Below are positions 11,690-23,500 of a stretch of 64,000 nucleotides of DNA, in pieces. The position numbers were made by a program, and so were the translations under genes. Origin of the DNA: Dipteris shenzhenensis (taxonomy: Eukaryota; Polypodiophyta; Polypodiopsida; Gleicheniales); NCBI GenBank assembly GCA_047967505.1, contig CM106540.1, one strand, 5' to 3'. Positions within the stretch are counted from its first letter, which is position 1. Each line of letters begins with the position of its first letter. The notes beneath the pieces are model-generated. The model had not been told where the DNA came from, did no database searches, and worked only from the letters and a program-made list of their open reading frames with translations.

Positions 11690-12115
11690 GCAACATCATT
11701 GACATTTCTAAATAGCTTGCAAATGAGGCGTGGATAATCCACACTCTTCCCACCATCTCCATGCTAGCATGTCTTTTGTTAATTCTCTGATTCTCGGATA
11801 GGCAAACAATCCTTCTCTATTTTGAAAAGTTGAAAGTTCCCTAACGGTAGAGGCATACTCTGTCCTATCCTCAAAGAAACATCCGAGAAGATCATGCCAT
11901 GACTACATTATTTGTACACCCGTCTCTGTGCGATAATCCCACCATTGCGGATCTAATATATGGATGGCATAGTGCAAAGACTTGTGAGCTTGATTCCATC
12001 GTTTTTGCACCATCTTTTGCAACACGGTTCGTTTAGTCATGTCATGGCCGATCCTGTAAAGACTTGGTTGCAAAAGTTGCACTTTCACTTTTGACGCCCT
12101 AGCATTGTAACAAAA
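11690..12115 (-). pseudogene. hAT transposase C-terminal region remnant
   Basis: Minus-strand frames read KRWNQAHKSLHYAIHILDP, then EYASTVRELSTFQNREGLFA, then WRWWEECGLSTPHLQAI. This order (a hPLHaaAyyLNP-like segment, an acidic/aromatic segment, then WW-x2-CG-x2-tPxLQ) matches the C-terminal half of plant hAT transposases before the dimerisation motif. A stop sits between the first and second blocks, and the LSQ and ERNWS landmarks after LQAI are lost. Confidence 0.72.
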
Positions 12116-12329
12116 TCCTATGGTTTTGCAACACTTTGGCCTTTTTCTCGAGTCTCGTTTAGTGGTTGATGTTGGCCTACCCTATCTTCTCTGTCCGCCA
12201 TGGTTGCTGTACATGTAAAAGAGAAAACCATCTCAATTCATTAATATGTTTTCAGCAACTTAAGGCAATGTCACTAACATGTCATCGAAAACAAATGTAA
12301 GTTTGCTAGACCTCAAGAGAGAGCAACCA

Positions 12330-12530
12330 TCTAATCATCTTACATAAATGGATGGTTATAGACGTGGTAATGTGCCTGTAGAAATAGGCGTGGGATGGCA
12401 ATTTGCCTTTTCCCATGTCCCACTCTTTCTCAAGTACGCATTTATCTACACTATGATCATTCGCAACATCATGATCTATATGCGAATGTCGGTATTTCAC
12501 ACACACTAGTGCAGTAGCCAGCAATACCTA
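12330..12530 (-). pseudogene. hAT BED-type zinc-finger remnant
   Basis: The minus-strand frame contains EWDMGKGKLPSHAYFYRHI followed by THLCKMI-like sequence. Plant hAT transposases open with a BED finger of the form KGKLPC-x-FC-x-H-x-I-x-TGS-x-TRIK-x-HL. Here the zinc-binding cysteines of KLPCxxC are replaced (Ser and Tyr), so the finger is degenerate. It lies 5' of the C-terminal remnant in the same orientation, as expected, with the middle of the transposase missing or decayed. Confidence 0.65.
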
Positions 12531-12759
12531 CATGTGCACTTATCAAGACCCTTTGTTTGAATCTACGAAGTGAAGGATGCTACCTAGGTTAGACATATCT
12601 AACGTAAGTTTAGACATACATATCATGCCTATATAAGATCAACTAATTGTCCTAAGATAAGATAGTATTAACCTCTACACATAAATGCATAGCATAAAAT
12701 GCCATAAATTTCTTCTTATAAGCAAACTAGTATAGTCTGTAACGATCTCTAGCGTGTAA

Positions 12760-13060
12760 TTTGCGGGTTGATACAAGTTGGCAATTGCGAGCTACACAAC
12801 CGGCCAGACTTTCAACGGGTTGTTATCAGTTGGCGAATGCGAGCCACAACCGACGAAAGCTAAGTATTTTCATCTTCCTAATAAGTACATATAAACTATA
12901 ATATATAATTTCCAATTTCACATCCATGTGCGAGTAGTTACTGATCGGCATATGCTGACCACCCAGTGGCACATGGTTGAAAGGTATTCTGTATCCATAT
13001 GCGAGTAGTTACAAGTCGGCATACGTGGACTCTCCACTGGCACATAGATACTTACATTCA
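12760..13060. repeat. paired direct repeats within the hAT element
   Basis: Two short direct-repeat pairs are visible. One contains GTTGGCRAWTGCGAGC at about 12,777 and 12,832. The other contains TGCGAGTAGTTAC and TCGGCATA at about 12,927 and 12,999, with a period near 71 bp. Confidence 0.6.
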
Positions 13061-13510
13061 ATATCATGTATATTTTTTACTAGTTTTTTGTAATCGATAG
13101 GCTATATAGCGAGTAACATACCAAAAAACGTGAGATTTTACTCAATTTTAAAAGCTAATGTCTATGAAAAAAAACTTTCTTAAATTTTTGTGAAAATAAC
13201 TTTAAATATATTAAAAAAAAACATTCTTTAAAAAATAATCCTTTCAAATCACAAACGATAAACCATCAACTGAGAGCTATGCATTTATCCATTTTGCATC
13301 CTAGTGTGGGAAGATATCAGCTAGCCTAAGCGAGCCCACCACTGACACTGGACACTTTTTGGAAGGATATAAAAACTCACAAATTAGTTTGGAAAAGTTT
13401 TTTTATCCCTTTTTCCTTGTCCTTCTTTGTTTATTTCGAGACTCCAAGCAGAGCTAGATTCTCGAGAATGTAAACAGTACGAGGTTGGTGCAAATTATAT
13501 ATAAGAAATT

Positions 13511-13661
13511 GCACCGCGTGGTATGTTCACAATACCGCTCGGTATGTACCAATACATGAAGTAGACCGTGCGGTATATATATTACTACATGGTATAGGTA
13601 AACACTGGGCGGTATACCTGCCCTTATATCACACGGGAAGTGGTTTTATTGCACGGTAACT
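13511..13661. repeat. right subterminal array of palindromic ACCRCRYGGT motifs
   Basis: Copies start at about 13,512 (CACCGCGTGGTAT), 13,532 (ATACCGCTCGGTAT), 13,564 (GACCGTGCGGTAT), 13,584, 13,603 and 13,649. Spacing is 19-32 bp. The motif is the same as in the left array and lies a similar distance from the element end (about 115-260 bp). Confidence 0.75.
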
Positions 13662-13774
13662 GGCTGTAGCTAGTCCGGGCTGGTTTAAATCGCTCCAGGA
13701 GGGGTCAAAAAATGTTTAAAACGTTTTGATTCACCGATTTAAAACGCCCATTTTAATTCCCTCGCAAATCCCTG

Positions 13775-13782
13775 CTTATGCA
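13775..13782. repeat. right hAT target site duplication
   Basis: CTTATGCA, identical to 10,737-10,744; the copia RNase H frame resumes here. Confidence 0.9.
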
Positions 13783-14029
13783 TTAGCCAATCACTCCAAG
13801 AGAAGGCATATTGATGTTGCTGAGAACATCATTAGAGAAAGAGTGTTAGTTGGTGACGTCATATTCAACATTGTGACAACAAAGAGAATGCTACAGATAT
13901 CTTTACCATCGCTTGGGAAATAGAATGCTATAGATATCTTTAACATCGCTTGGGAAAGAGCTTTTCAAGAAATACTCACAAGCTTTTGGTTTGACTCAAA
14001 GGAAGGACATTTCCATTAAATGGGTGTGA
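13783..14029 (+). pseudogene. copia RNase H C-terminal part, right of the hAT insertion
   Basis: The frame resumes as ALANHSKRRHIDV, then IRERVLVGDV, then, after a local duplication, LGKELFKKYSQAFGLTQRKD, and ends at TGA 14,027-14,029. These match the last RNase H helix region of copia pol. A 37-bp tandem duplication (13,886-13,922 and 13,923-13,959) introduces a stop and frame change. Confidence 0.83.
13886..13959. repeat. 37-bp tandem duplication in copia RNase H
   Basis: Two adjacent 37-bp units beginning GAATGCTA; they differ at a few positions. Confidence 0.9.
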
Positions 14030-14121
14030 TGGAATGTAATGTTCAAGTCCCTCTTCCATTCCATGTAATCAACATCTTGAGAGGAGGCTTACTTCATGAT
14101 GCCGATCTTGAGCATAGAAGG

Positions 14122-14359
14122 TGTTGAGGATTCATTTGAACATTATAATGTGTATAATATGCATAGTACCAATAGAAAAGAGCTCTAGAAATGCATAAGG
14201 TAGAAACCCTAACCTAATCCTTAAGGGTATGTATATATTCACTCTTTTCAACTAATATAGTGTATAGTAAATCATTTGTGGTGTGCTCTCTAGATGTGCC
14301 CTCTTTCCTCATCTCCACTCTTCTCATCTCCTTACTCATATTTGTTCACTTAGAACACA
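14122..14359 (+). repeat. probable copia LTR (family B)
   Basis: It begins TGTTGAGG, ends AACACA, and is followed by TGATATCGAGAGCC, which resembles the copia primer site with changes. It sits just past the end of the RNase H frame and is about 238 bp. A primer-like site to its right would mean it can also be read as a 5' LTR, so a head-to-tail or recombined arrangement is possible. No second copy was found to confirm the ends. Confidence 0.5.
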
Positions 14360-14374
14360 ATGATATCGAGAGCC

Positions 14375-17300
14375 AAAACCCAAAATATTCTCAAATGAAG
14401 ACATTATACCAACAAAAACGATTAGTAAACACATGATTGAATACGTTGTCGCCTTGCAAGTACATACATAGGATGAATTATTTGATAACATATAAGTGTG
14501 CAAAATAAATAATGGCTTGTCCATTTGTCTTATGAAATTTCCTTTACAAGAAAAGGTTACAATGAGAAGGTGAAGTTGTTAGATTTTCAAAGACAAAGGG
14601 TTGTTAGCTTGGGTGAAACAATCAAAATAGATCTTGCAACATATTGGTAGAAGGACCCAATTAAGGATGGATATGCTTTGTTGTTTGTACCTAAAGGTCG
14701 TTGTCCAAAATATGGACTCCCTAAACCCATGAGGAGCTATACTTTCTGAGCCAAATGAATGGACAAAGTGTCCCTTGGCCTTTGGCTCTCTTACAAGGGC
14801 AACTACATGTAATCATGCAAAATGATTATAAAATAAAATAATTTATTGTATCTTATTTTATTTTTTTACCGTAGCACATTAGTTAATGACAATGATTTTC
14901 CATGTGGCACTACTGATTGTGCAGGACCCTATTTGCCATGTGCATGCTATGTGCCACTAACATATATACACTTATTTGACAACTATTTAGCCTGATCTAT
15001 TGCCATGTGTATTGCTAATCTACCACCACATGGAATGTGGGAGATCCTCATCTGCCACATGCTATATGACATGTGGCTTATCCTCTCCGATAGGATTGCT
15101 TGCATGTCATGCATTGGATGTTTGCTCCCGTGCTTTAGTAGCTTGGTTTTGCTCAGTAGTTTGCTACTATAATGCTTGTAGTTAGCTCTCGTGTGTTTCT
15201 TGTAGGCATACTTAGTTGTGAGAGTCATCCAGGTTGTATTGTTGTTTGGCCTTGAAGAATAATAACAAACACTCACTCACAACAAGCTCACAGGATGCAT
15301 GAAGCTTTAAAATGCAATATCCCTCACTCCATAGCTAAAAACATAGAGCTTTTTGAATAAATGAAGAGGGCAAACTATTTTACAAGATGGTAGACAATCC
15401 TCAACAGAAGTCATGAATTTGCTTTAACACCATGTAAAGTATGCATGAGTACCTAATATCTATGAATATGGTGTGCTTAAAGTAATCTCAAGTGGATGGA
15501 TCATAAGTGCACACATGTTGAAGAGCTAGACGAAATAGCATAGACTCAAGCTCAATTACGTTACAAGATTGAGACTTGTACTCATAGAGAGACTTTAGAG
15601 TTTGCATATGTTATTGCTTAAAAGTAACCCTTTTATAGGTGTGAAGTACATCCTTAGATTGCTAGCTCACATGTGGGATACAACCTCTTTGCACACGTGG
15701 CACCATGCTCTTGCTTCCAATCTTCTACTCATACCTTGCCCTTATCTTGTGCCCAAGTTACCACATATTTTAACTCTCTATAGTAGTTCTTTAGATCTCT
15801 TGCAAGCTTTTCTTTCACCAACGTTATGATTAATTTTTCACATATAAAGCTAAGTATGTGCCATTCATACTTTCAACTTTAGATATTTGTCTGTATGGAT
15901 TTTTCTTGGAAGGATATTGTAAGAGCTTGAAACTCTTTAATCAACAATTGATCAAAACCATGACATGGACCATAAACATTAATATGACAATCTATTCCCC
16001 AATCCTTGTCCCAAAAGTGGATGCACATGGAAATACAAGATAGAAGAATGGCATAGGATGGGAGTGGAATAAAATTAATACCACAAGGATATAGGGCAAA
16101 TAGTTTGCATGGGTGGGTAGAGTTTAGAGTATCCATAGATATTGGCATTGCATCAATGGGAAGGTTGCACTTTCTTCATTTTGTACTTCACATGCCTTCA
16201 CTCTTATTGGGTATTTTTCTAGCATTTTGTGCACACTTTTGAGCCTCATAAAGCCTTCTAGACTATCCCTAGGAACTTTTGCCAGATCAAGCCTTGTAAT
16301 GGATTGCATTACATTGTAGTCTCTATCTTCACTAGCAAAGCACATTGCACTTGACGTAGGTGGCATTTTCACAAGCACTTTGAGAATCTTTTGCATCATG
16401 CCTACATCTAGCATTGCAATCTGGAGGCATCTGCTGAGCTAGAGAACTCCAACTATGGTACTTGGAAGTATCACATGGAAATATGTATCAACTGACCATA
16501 ACTTAACCACATATCATACATTAAAAACAAATGTAGGCTAGTAGCTATACAGAGTTAATGCATGCATGCCAAATGCAGAGTAATTTATAACTATTGTATT
16601 CTTCTAGTATTCTAACATGAGAATTCTCACTTGCATTAGTACAATGATATTATAATGAAATGTAGATGCCAAAATGTATCTGTATATTAAATTAATTTGA
16701 GAATTCTCACCTACATTAGAACAATCATAATGTGATGCATTGTAGATGGGAAAATGTGTCTGTTATGTAGAGAGGGCAAATTTCTTACTCAATTGACCAT
16801 GTTTATAAAACAATCATGCAATATCTCCCATGCTACATAGAAGGAAACACAAGATATGTGGAAATACCTATATCTTTTTTCTTAGGTTCCAATGCGAGGA
16901 TAAAAGGGTGCATAAAATCTACCCTTAAAGGGTGGATAAAAAAAGGTAGAATCAATAGAAGGAAGAGCGTTAAGGTTGGATAGGAAAACTCTACCATTAC
17001 AATAACATCGAATCGATAGCATTATGTATTTAAAATTTGAAAGTATTGAGACTTGATCATGGGTGACTCATCCCAAAGTTCATGAGAATAGCAAAACTAT
17101 TTAGGCTAATCTTAGCATTGAACTCGAAAGCCTTTAAATGTTGAAATAGGATTGATAGTGCAATGTTTATCCTAGTTTTGGCATTGACTCGGAAGTAACA
17201 TAATTACAAAAACGATTTCAAAATCCAATCTTTATTAATGCAATTAGGTTATGAATATTCAAATTCATCAAAAGTATCATGTATAATTTTGCATATCAAC

Positions 17301-17560
17301 ATTTGCATTCTAATTCCTAAACAACAAACCTCTTAACCTTTTGATTCTTTGAACAACATATGTAATTTTGCATATCAATACTTACATTTTGATTCGTAAA
17401 CAACAAACCTCTTGGATCATAAATATCATATTGCTTAAACTATTGGACCATTGCATAAGCTCAACATACATCACAAATAACTAGCATCATATTGGTGATT
17501 TACTTCATAGTGTATAAGGCCAACTTTTCTTATAATAGCTAGTAGTGTATTGGTGATTTA
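14375..17560. other. unassigned AT-rich DNA
   Basis: All open frames are shorter than 100 codons and show no recognisable domain. TGCCATGTG-like words recur around 14,920-15,070. The part after 14,375 may include a leader of the preceding LTR. I see no gene. Confidence 0.35.
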
Positions 17561-17604
17561 CATCACACCAAACAATCAATTTGGCATTTTGCAAAATCTA
17601 TGCC

Positions 17605-17812
17605 ATGAAAACAACACAAAATGCTTGTAGGCCCTATGTTTTCAATGCACATATAGTGCATCGGGAACTCTTCCTTTGTCCAAGCACACATCAAAATGCC
17701 AAGGATGCAACGCAAAACGCTTTTAAGCATAATGTTTTCAATGCACATATCATACATAGGGTTGGGAACTCTTCCTTGTCCAAGCATACATCAAAATGCC
17801 AAGGATGCATAT
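17605..17812. repeat. two-copy tandem repeat (~100 bp)
   Basis: Two adjacent units share TGTTTTCAATGCACATAT, GGGAACTCTTCCTT and CATCAAAATGCCAAGGATGC, with small indels between copies. Confidence 0.8.
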
Positions 17813-17978
17813 TTTAAGGCTTCCTAAGTTCATTTCATGTAACCACCATATTTATGAAATTTGGCTGAGAAAGGAAAGCCTTGAATTGATTGGTGAATAC
17901 ACTGATACCTACTTATATTTGACACTTGTTAAGCTTGAGGCTTATATTTTGATACTGTAAATAGAATGTGTACCAAGT

Positions 17979-17981
<3 letters not shown>

Positions 17982-18025
<44 letters not shown>
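17982..18025. repeat. (GA)n microsatellite
   Basis: An uninterrupted run of about 22 GA units. Confidence 0.96.
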
Positions 18026-18026
<1 letters not shown>

Positions 18027-20480
18027 CCATGTGGTGTTAGAAATGTTTGAGTGATAAGTAGTAACCACTAAAAATTAGATTGAGTTATGAATATGAAGAA
18101 AGGGCATATAGGAGTGGGCAATGAAAGGGAGGTTTCATGTGTTGAAATCTACTTGATAAATAGTTTCATATGTTGAAACTTTTTGGGGATGTGATCTCTC
18201 CTTGATAAATTCTAGACAAAGCACATCCTACTTGAAGCAACAACTCCTCCCAAGCCCTATGATTCCATGTCCTGTCCTTACAAGGAGTCTCTGATGAATT
18301 AATGAGGTCACGTTGAAAGATAGATGTGGATGTTGCTCAAATGGGTTGATTCCCTCATGACTAGTGAATGTATTCTTGGTCAATAAAAGAACAAGGAGAA
18401 GACCCAAAAGTGTCACACCCTAGGCCAACAGTTAAATGTGGTAGGCGAGGGAGGTGTGTGTGATGTGATGTATGTAGTTTGAAACACAATAATAAAAAGG
18501 TCCAACCTCCTAAAGTTGTGGCAATGCAGATTTCATTATACTTCAAAATAGAGTAAGAGGGTAGGAGATGATCATTGGAGTTTGTTGGCTGTAGACACCT
18601 TCCATTGTGCACACTGATATAATCATGTTAATTAAGGCGATAACCTTAAGGAGGTTCTTACGAGAAGGGGGAGGAGCACCATTAGGTGGGAATTTATGAG
18701 AAGAGTGAGTATCTTCAAAATTCAACGTTAAAGTGCATGATCCTCGTGGATACTGTAGATGAACCAAAGAAGAACTAGCACATTAGCAATTTTCAACGGA
18801 TGAGAAATCTCTAAATCCATGACTAGGAACGAAAGAATAAGGTGAAAGTCAAGGGGAGAGAGAACAAAGACTAACCTTTAGTGTACGGGGAGGTGGGGTG
18901 GCAGTTTGCATTAGTCTAACTGTTAGTGTATGGGGGGTTGGGGTGCGGTCTGCACTAGTGGCACTCGAAAAGTCTCCCCCCTCAGCCCCCATGTGCCCTC
19001 CCCCCCCCCACACACACCTGGTCTACGTTTCTATGTGGCATGAGTTTTCCTTATGCAACAAGCTGAAGTGACAAATCAATTGGTGGTGGTAGTTGTGTGA
19101 GAGACAAGAGGGATGGTGAAGGGTGATTAAAGGGAGGAGCGATGTAAGCTATTGAAGGTTGATTTTTGAAGAATTTGAACTTCCCCCTCTCCCCTTTGAC
19201 CCTGGACCTAAGCTGATAGCAAGAGGGAGATGTTCACACACACATGGCCATCTACGAGGAGCACATTTGCTTGTGGCCTATGTTGACAGGCAAGAGGGGA
19301 CATCTTGACGTGGCCAGTGAGTGGAGGTGGCCCGATTGCTTGATCCACATCAATAGAAAGAAAAGAGAGAAACTCCATGTGACCCTCCATGTGAACCGCT
19401 CCCTGACAAGTTAGAGTAGCACCCCGCGTCAAGGTTGGAGTTGGGAGGCTATTGGATGGGCGGGTACCACAAATTGTGTGCCCGTGTGTTGGACTACAAT
19501 CCCTTGATGGAATCTGCTCCCTGTTGCATCACTTACAAACCTACTGAGCTAGTGGCATTGCTTAGCTTCATCGATGAGGCCGTAGAAGCAGCAGTTTCGG
19601 GTATAAATGTCGAGTCCAAAAGGTTCACCCAATCCAGGAGTGGAAATGCTAGGCCGGAATTTGGAAATTGTGGGCAGCTAGGCGAGCATTCCATTGTGAG
19701 GAAAACTTGAGCTCTTGAGCTGTGAAAATGTTTTACCACAGATAGGTTGGGCACATGTTCCCTTCCCTCTCCCTTCCGTTTGGAGAGTTGCCTGCTACCT
19801 GAAGTTTGTTGGACTCCGCTAGAGTTATGGGCACATGCTTTGTGAGAGCAAGAAGGGATGCGGGCCAGATCCTTGCCTCCCCCTTACCTGAATGTGCAGT
19901 CCGATTGCAAGGGTTAGGCAAGGTTTGGCCTTCCATTTGCCACATCAGCCTAGGCTGCCCGACGGGCTTGAAAAAGGTGCCGAGGGTGAGAGAGGGGCTT
20001 CCAATATGTCCCTTGGAAGGGGGAGGTCACATGGGGGAGTTTTTGTCTGCGCCTGGGAGCCTCTGTCTCCCCGCCCAAACCTGAAAACCTTGAAAATCCA
20101 TATTTCATCATCTTCATCATCTGCAGTTGCTCCTGCTTCTTCTTCTTCTTCTTGAGCTTTTTTGCTTCTCGAGATTGCTGTTTTCCCCTGCCGCTCATCT
20201 CCTCCCTCGTCACTCCTCTCCATCTTTGATGTGATGGCCTTAATAGTCCGCTTCCCCATGCCCCTTTCCACCTCTTTGCTCCCTTCCTTCGCTTTGACAT
20301 CCGCCCTTTATCTTGTGGCTCCAACTCCCGGAGCAATCCCCGCCATGTAGATCCATCCTTACTCGACTTTCCTCCTTCCCCGACCTCTTCTTTCAATTCG
20401 ACGTGTGCCTCGCAGCAGCTGCTGCTGCTGCTTTTAAGACCCAGCTCCGGTGAAGGGAACACTTGACGCAGAGAGAGGGA
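18026..20480. other. upstream flank of the PLP-protein gene
   Basis: No recognisable gene. An imperfect ~45-bp direct repeat containing TTAGTGTA lies at about 18,876-18,960, followed by a short C-rich/CA tract at about 19,003-19,017. From about 19,400 the sequence becomes more GC-rich, with TTC/CTT-rich stretches near 20,100-20,160. Long minus-strand frames there (for example 19,950-20,462) are low-complexity Lys/Glu/Arg products of that composition. Promoter and 5' UTR of the gene at 20,594 are expected in the last few hundred bases. Confidence 0.4.
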
Positions 20481-20520
20481 GAGGGAGACACTAAGACCTT
20501 TTTTGCCCGATCGCTAGTGA

Positions 20521-20545
20521 TCCTCCCTCTCCCTCTCCATATAAG
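20521..20545 (+). promoter_or_regulatory. candidate core promoter (pyrimidine patch and TATA-like box)
   Basis: A CT-rich patch (CTCCCTCTCCCTCTCC) is followed by TATAAG at 20,540-20,545. Pyrimidine patches and TATA boxes are common in plant core promoters. If used, the transcript would start only about 25 bp before the ATG, which is short, so the true start may lie elsewhere. Confidence 0.3.
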
Positions 20546-20593
20546 CTTCACTCAGCACAGGCGACTGTTTGAGAGCCCTCCCAATCGGAGCTC

Positions 20594-23500
20594 ATGCCTT
20601 GCAAACCCATAACCCTCTGCTCCTCCTTCCTGCCGCAGCCGAAGAAGAAGAGGCACAGCTCGCTTGACCAGGTTGTTGAGCCGACCCCGTTAAGCCGGAA
20701 AGACAATGTCCCGAGACGGCTGGGTGGCGAGGGAGCCGCAGCAAGACTCGGCGATGACAAAGAAGCACGCCAGGCTGCTGGGGGCAATAATAAGAAGGGG
20801 AAGCAGCTTCGGAGATCGAGCTCGCAGGCTCATCGGGAATTCTTGCGAACCACAGCAAGCGGGACCGAGGGCGTCTTCACAGACTACGAGAGCCTGCCGA
20901 CATGCGAGCAGGCGTACGCGAGGTTCCGGGAGATGTATCCGAGGTTCATGGAGACCGCAGTCCTGGATGAGCTGAGGAAGCAAGAGTACTCGCATCTGGA
21001 AGAGAGCGGGCTGGCGTGCTTGGATTATTGCGGCTTCGGCCTCTTCTCGCATCTCCAGCAGCAGCAATGGGAGTCGGCGTCGTTCGCGCTGGTGGAGATC
21101 TCCGCGAACTTGTGCTCGCATGCCCTGTTCGGCGCCGCTCCGGAGGGGACGATGGAGTGCGACGTCCGGAAGAGGATCATGGAGTACCTCAACATCCAAG
21201 AGTCGGACTACAGCATGGTGTTCACGGAGAGCCGGGGGGCGACGTTCCGGCTGCTGGCGGACGCGTATCCGTGGGAGGAGAGCGGGAGGCTGGTGACGAT
21301 GTACGACTACGAGAGCGAGTCGGTGGGGTGGATGGAGCAGAGGGCGAGGGAGAGGGGAGCGAGGGTGAGCAAGGCGAGGTTCAGGTGGCCGACGCTGAGG
21401 GTATGTTCGAGGGAGCTGAGGAAGGAGCTGGTGGAGGCGAGGAAGAGGAGGGGGATGAGGAGGAAGAAGGAGGTGGCGATGGCGAAGGGATTGTTCGCGT
21501 TCCCTGTGCAATCTAGAGTCTCCGGCAGCAAGTATTCGTATCAGTGGATGGCTATGGCGCAGCAGAGGGGATGGCACGTCCTGCTCGATGCCTCGGCGTT
21601 GGCTCCCAAGGACATGGACTCCCTCGCGCTCTCTCTCTTCCGGCCTGATTTCGTCGTCGCTTCCTTCTACAAGCTCTTCGGTGGCGATCCTTCCGGCTTC
21701 GGCTGCCTCTTCATCAAGAATTCCGTCGCTCAGACCATCCAGGATCCCTCCGGAGCTCCCGTCTCCGGCATGGTGAGGATCGTCCCCTTCTCCAACCAGT
21801 GGCTCCTCAGCGCCTCCTCATCTGGAGCTTCCGTCGAGGAGCACCAGCAGCAGCAGCAGCAAGCAGAGATTGTGGGCGATGCTGAGGAGAGCACTCCAGT
21901 TCCATTCGAGTTCCATCGACCCTTCGTGAGCTCCTTCTCAGGTCCCCTCGGCCCCAATCTCCTCCACGACAACGCAAGCTCTGCCTGCGACGATCTGGAG
22001 ATGGCCTCCGATTTGGCTTCCCTCGGTGGCATCAGCCGTAGCCCTGTCTTCAGCGAAGAAGATGTCACAGACAACCTCTTCTGCATTGAGCTGGGCCCGA
22101 GCCCTCTTGACACTGCCAGCAGGAACTCCATCTCCGAGGATGCTTTCAGTGGTCCTCTACGCAGCAGCAGCGCTGCCGTGCATGATGAGCCTGCGAATCA
22201 TGCCCTCTCCCTTGCACACCATCTCTCTGCAAAGAGAGATCTGCACCATCCTCGAAGCCGGATCAAGGAGCTCTGTTCCGGTCTGTTGCACCTGCACACC
22301 GGACGTGTTGTCAACAGTGGAGAGGGCTCAGGGGAGGAGCTCCCGGTTTTCAAAGATGGGGATAAGAGATTGGATTTGCTCAAGCTCTCTACTGCAGCCC
22401 ACAAGATGGAGTTGCTGGATCAAGGTAAGTGTGCTATCACTGACTTTCATCTCCCAAAGAGGCAATCAATCTTCCTCGGACTTGGGGAGAAATGCATCAA
22501 GGAGGCTCCATCCGATCGGTTGGTGATATTCCCAACGCAGGCAGGAAAGGGCCAATCATGTTTGGAGAACGGAGATTTGCCTTTAATTTTCGAAAGAAAG
22601 GAGCATGGCAACAAGGATTCCACGAGGATTGTAGGAGGTGAGATCCTTGCACAAAGTGTGGACGGACCTTATGAAGACAGAGCAGGCCCTAAAGGGTGCT
22701 TGGAAACCATAGACGAGATGGACATTGAAGCTGAAGGTTGTAAGTCACAAAAGCAAGACTATCCAGTAGATGACCTCAACTCAAATCCTCGATTAATCCC
22801 AACATGTAATTTTACTTCTGACAAGTCATTGGGAAAAGAGCAGGCATCTATGATGACCTCGAGCCTGAAGGAGAATGCCATATGCAGGGAAACAGAAGGG
22901 GATTTCAGACTTCTAGGCAGGAGGAATGGTGATAGGCTCTCCCTTGGGAAGGTCTTTTCTTCCAGTTTGGTTGATGAATCCTTTCCTTTCGATTCAAAGG
23001 ATTCAGATGGTGAGGAAGCTCTCTCCTTTGAGGAAGATAATGAACTTAGGAGTGACGAAGAGTCTGTCGAGCAAAACATAATAGGCGAAGAGCCGCAGTT
23101 GATCTGCAGAAGTCTCGATCATGCAGATTTGTTGGGTCTCAACAAAACCAGCTTCAGGCAACGGTGTCTCATCAACTGGCTGATCAGCTCCTTGATAAGG
23201 CTTCGGCATCCTCACAGTGGCATCTCTCTAGTGAGGATATATGGCCCTCAGGTTCGATATGACAGGGGGGCATCTGTGGCATTCAATTTATTCGATAAGG
23301 AAGGTAACTTACTACATCCAGAGCTTGTTCGGATGCTGGCTGACCAGACCAATATCTCTCTGGGTCTGGGATTCCTCAGAAACATCCATTTTTCGGATGA
23401 CTGCATGGATGTGCCTGTGCCTGGTTTCCTTGATATGAAGCCAAACCGCGTGCCAAACAAGCTCCCAAACACACCCTTGAAGGTTGAAGTGGTAACGGCT

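Larger units (their letters stand above)
10745..13774 (-). mobile_element. hAT DNA transposon nested in copia RNase H
   Basis: The 3,030-bp insertion is flanked by a perfect 8-bp direct repeat, CTTATGCA, at 10,737-10,744 and 13,775-13,782. Its ends are CAAGGATTT on the left and, reverse-complemented, CAGGGATTT on the right, a 9-bp terminal inverted repeat with one mismatch. An 8-bp duplication and CARGG ends are hallmarks of hAT elements. Removing the insert and one repeat copy rejoins the interrupted copia frame (DNQVAYA to AYALANHSKRRHID). Inside, on the minus strand, are remnants of a BED finger and of a hAT C-terminal domain. Transposase frames are broken, so the copy is not autonomous. 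Confidence 0.9.

Noticed and set aside
19950-20462. 170-codon minus-strand frame upstream of the gene
   Set aside because: It is Lys/Glu/Ser-rich low complexity produced by TTC/CTT repeats; no domain and overlapping frames in other phases.
20690-21577. 295-codon minus-strand open frame opposite the PLP-protein gene
   Set aside because: It is a shadow of G/C-ending codons on the coding strand, is His/Pro/Arg/Leu-rich and matches no family.
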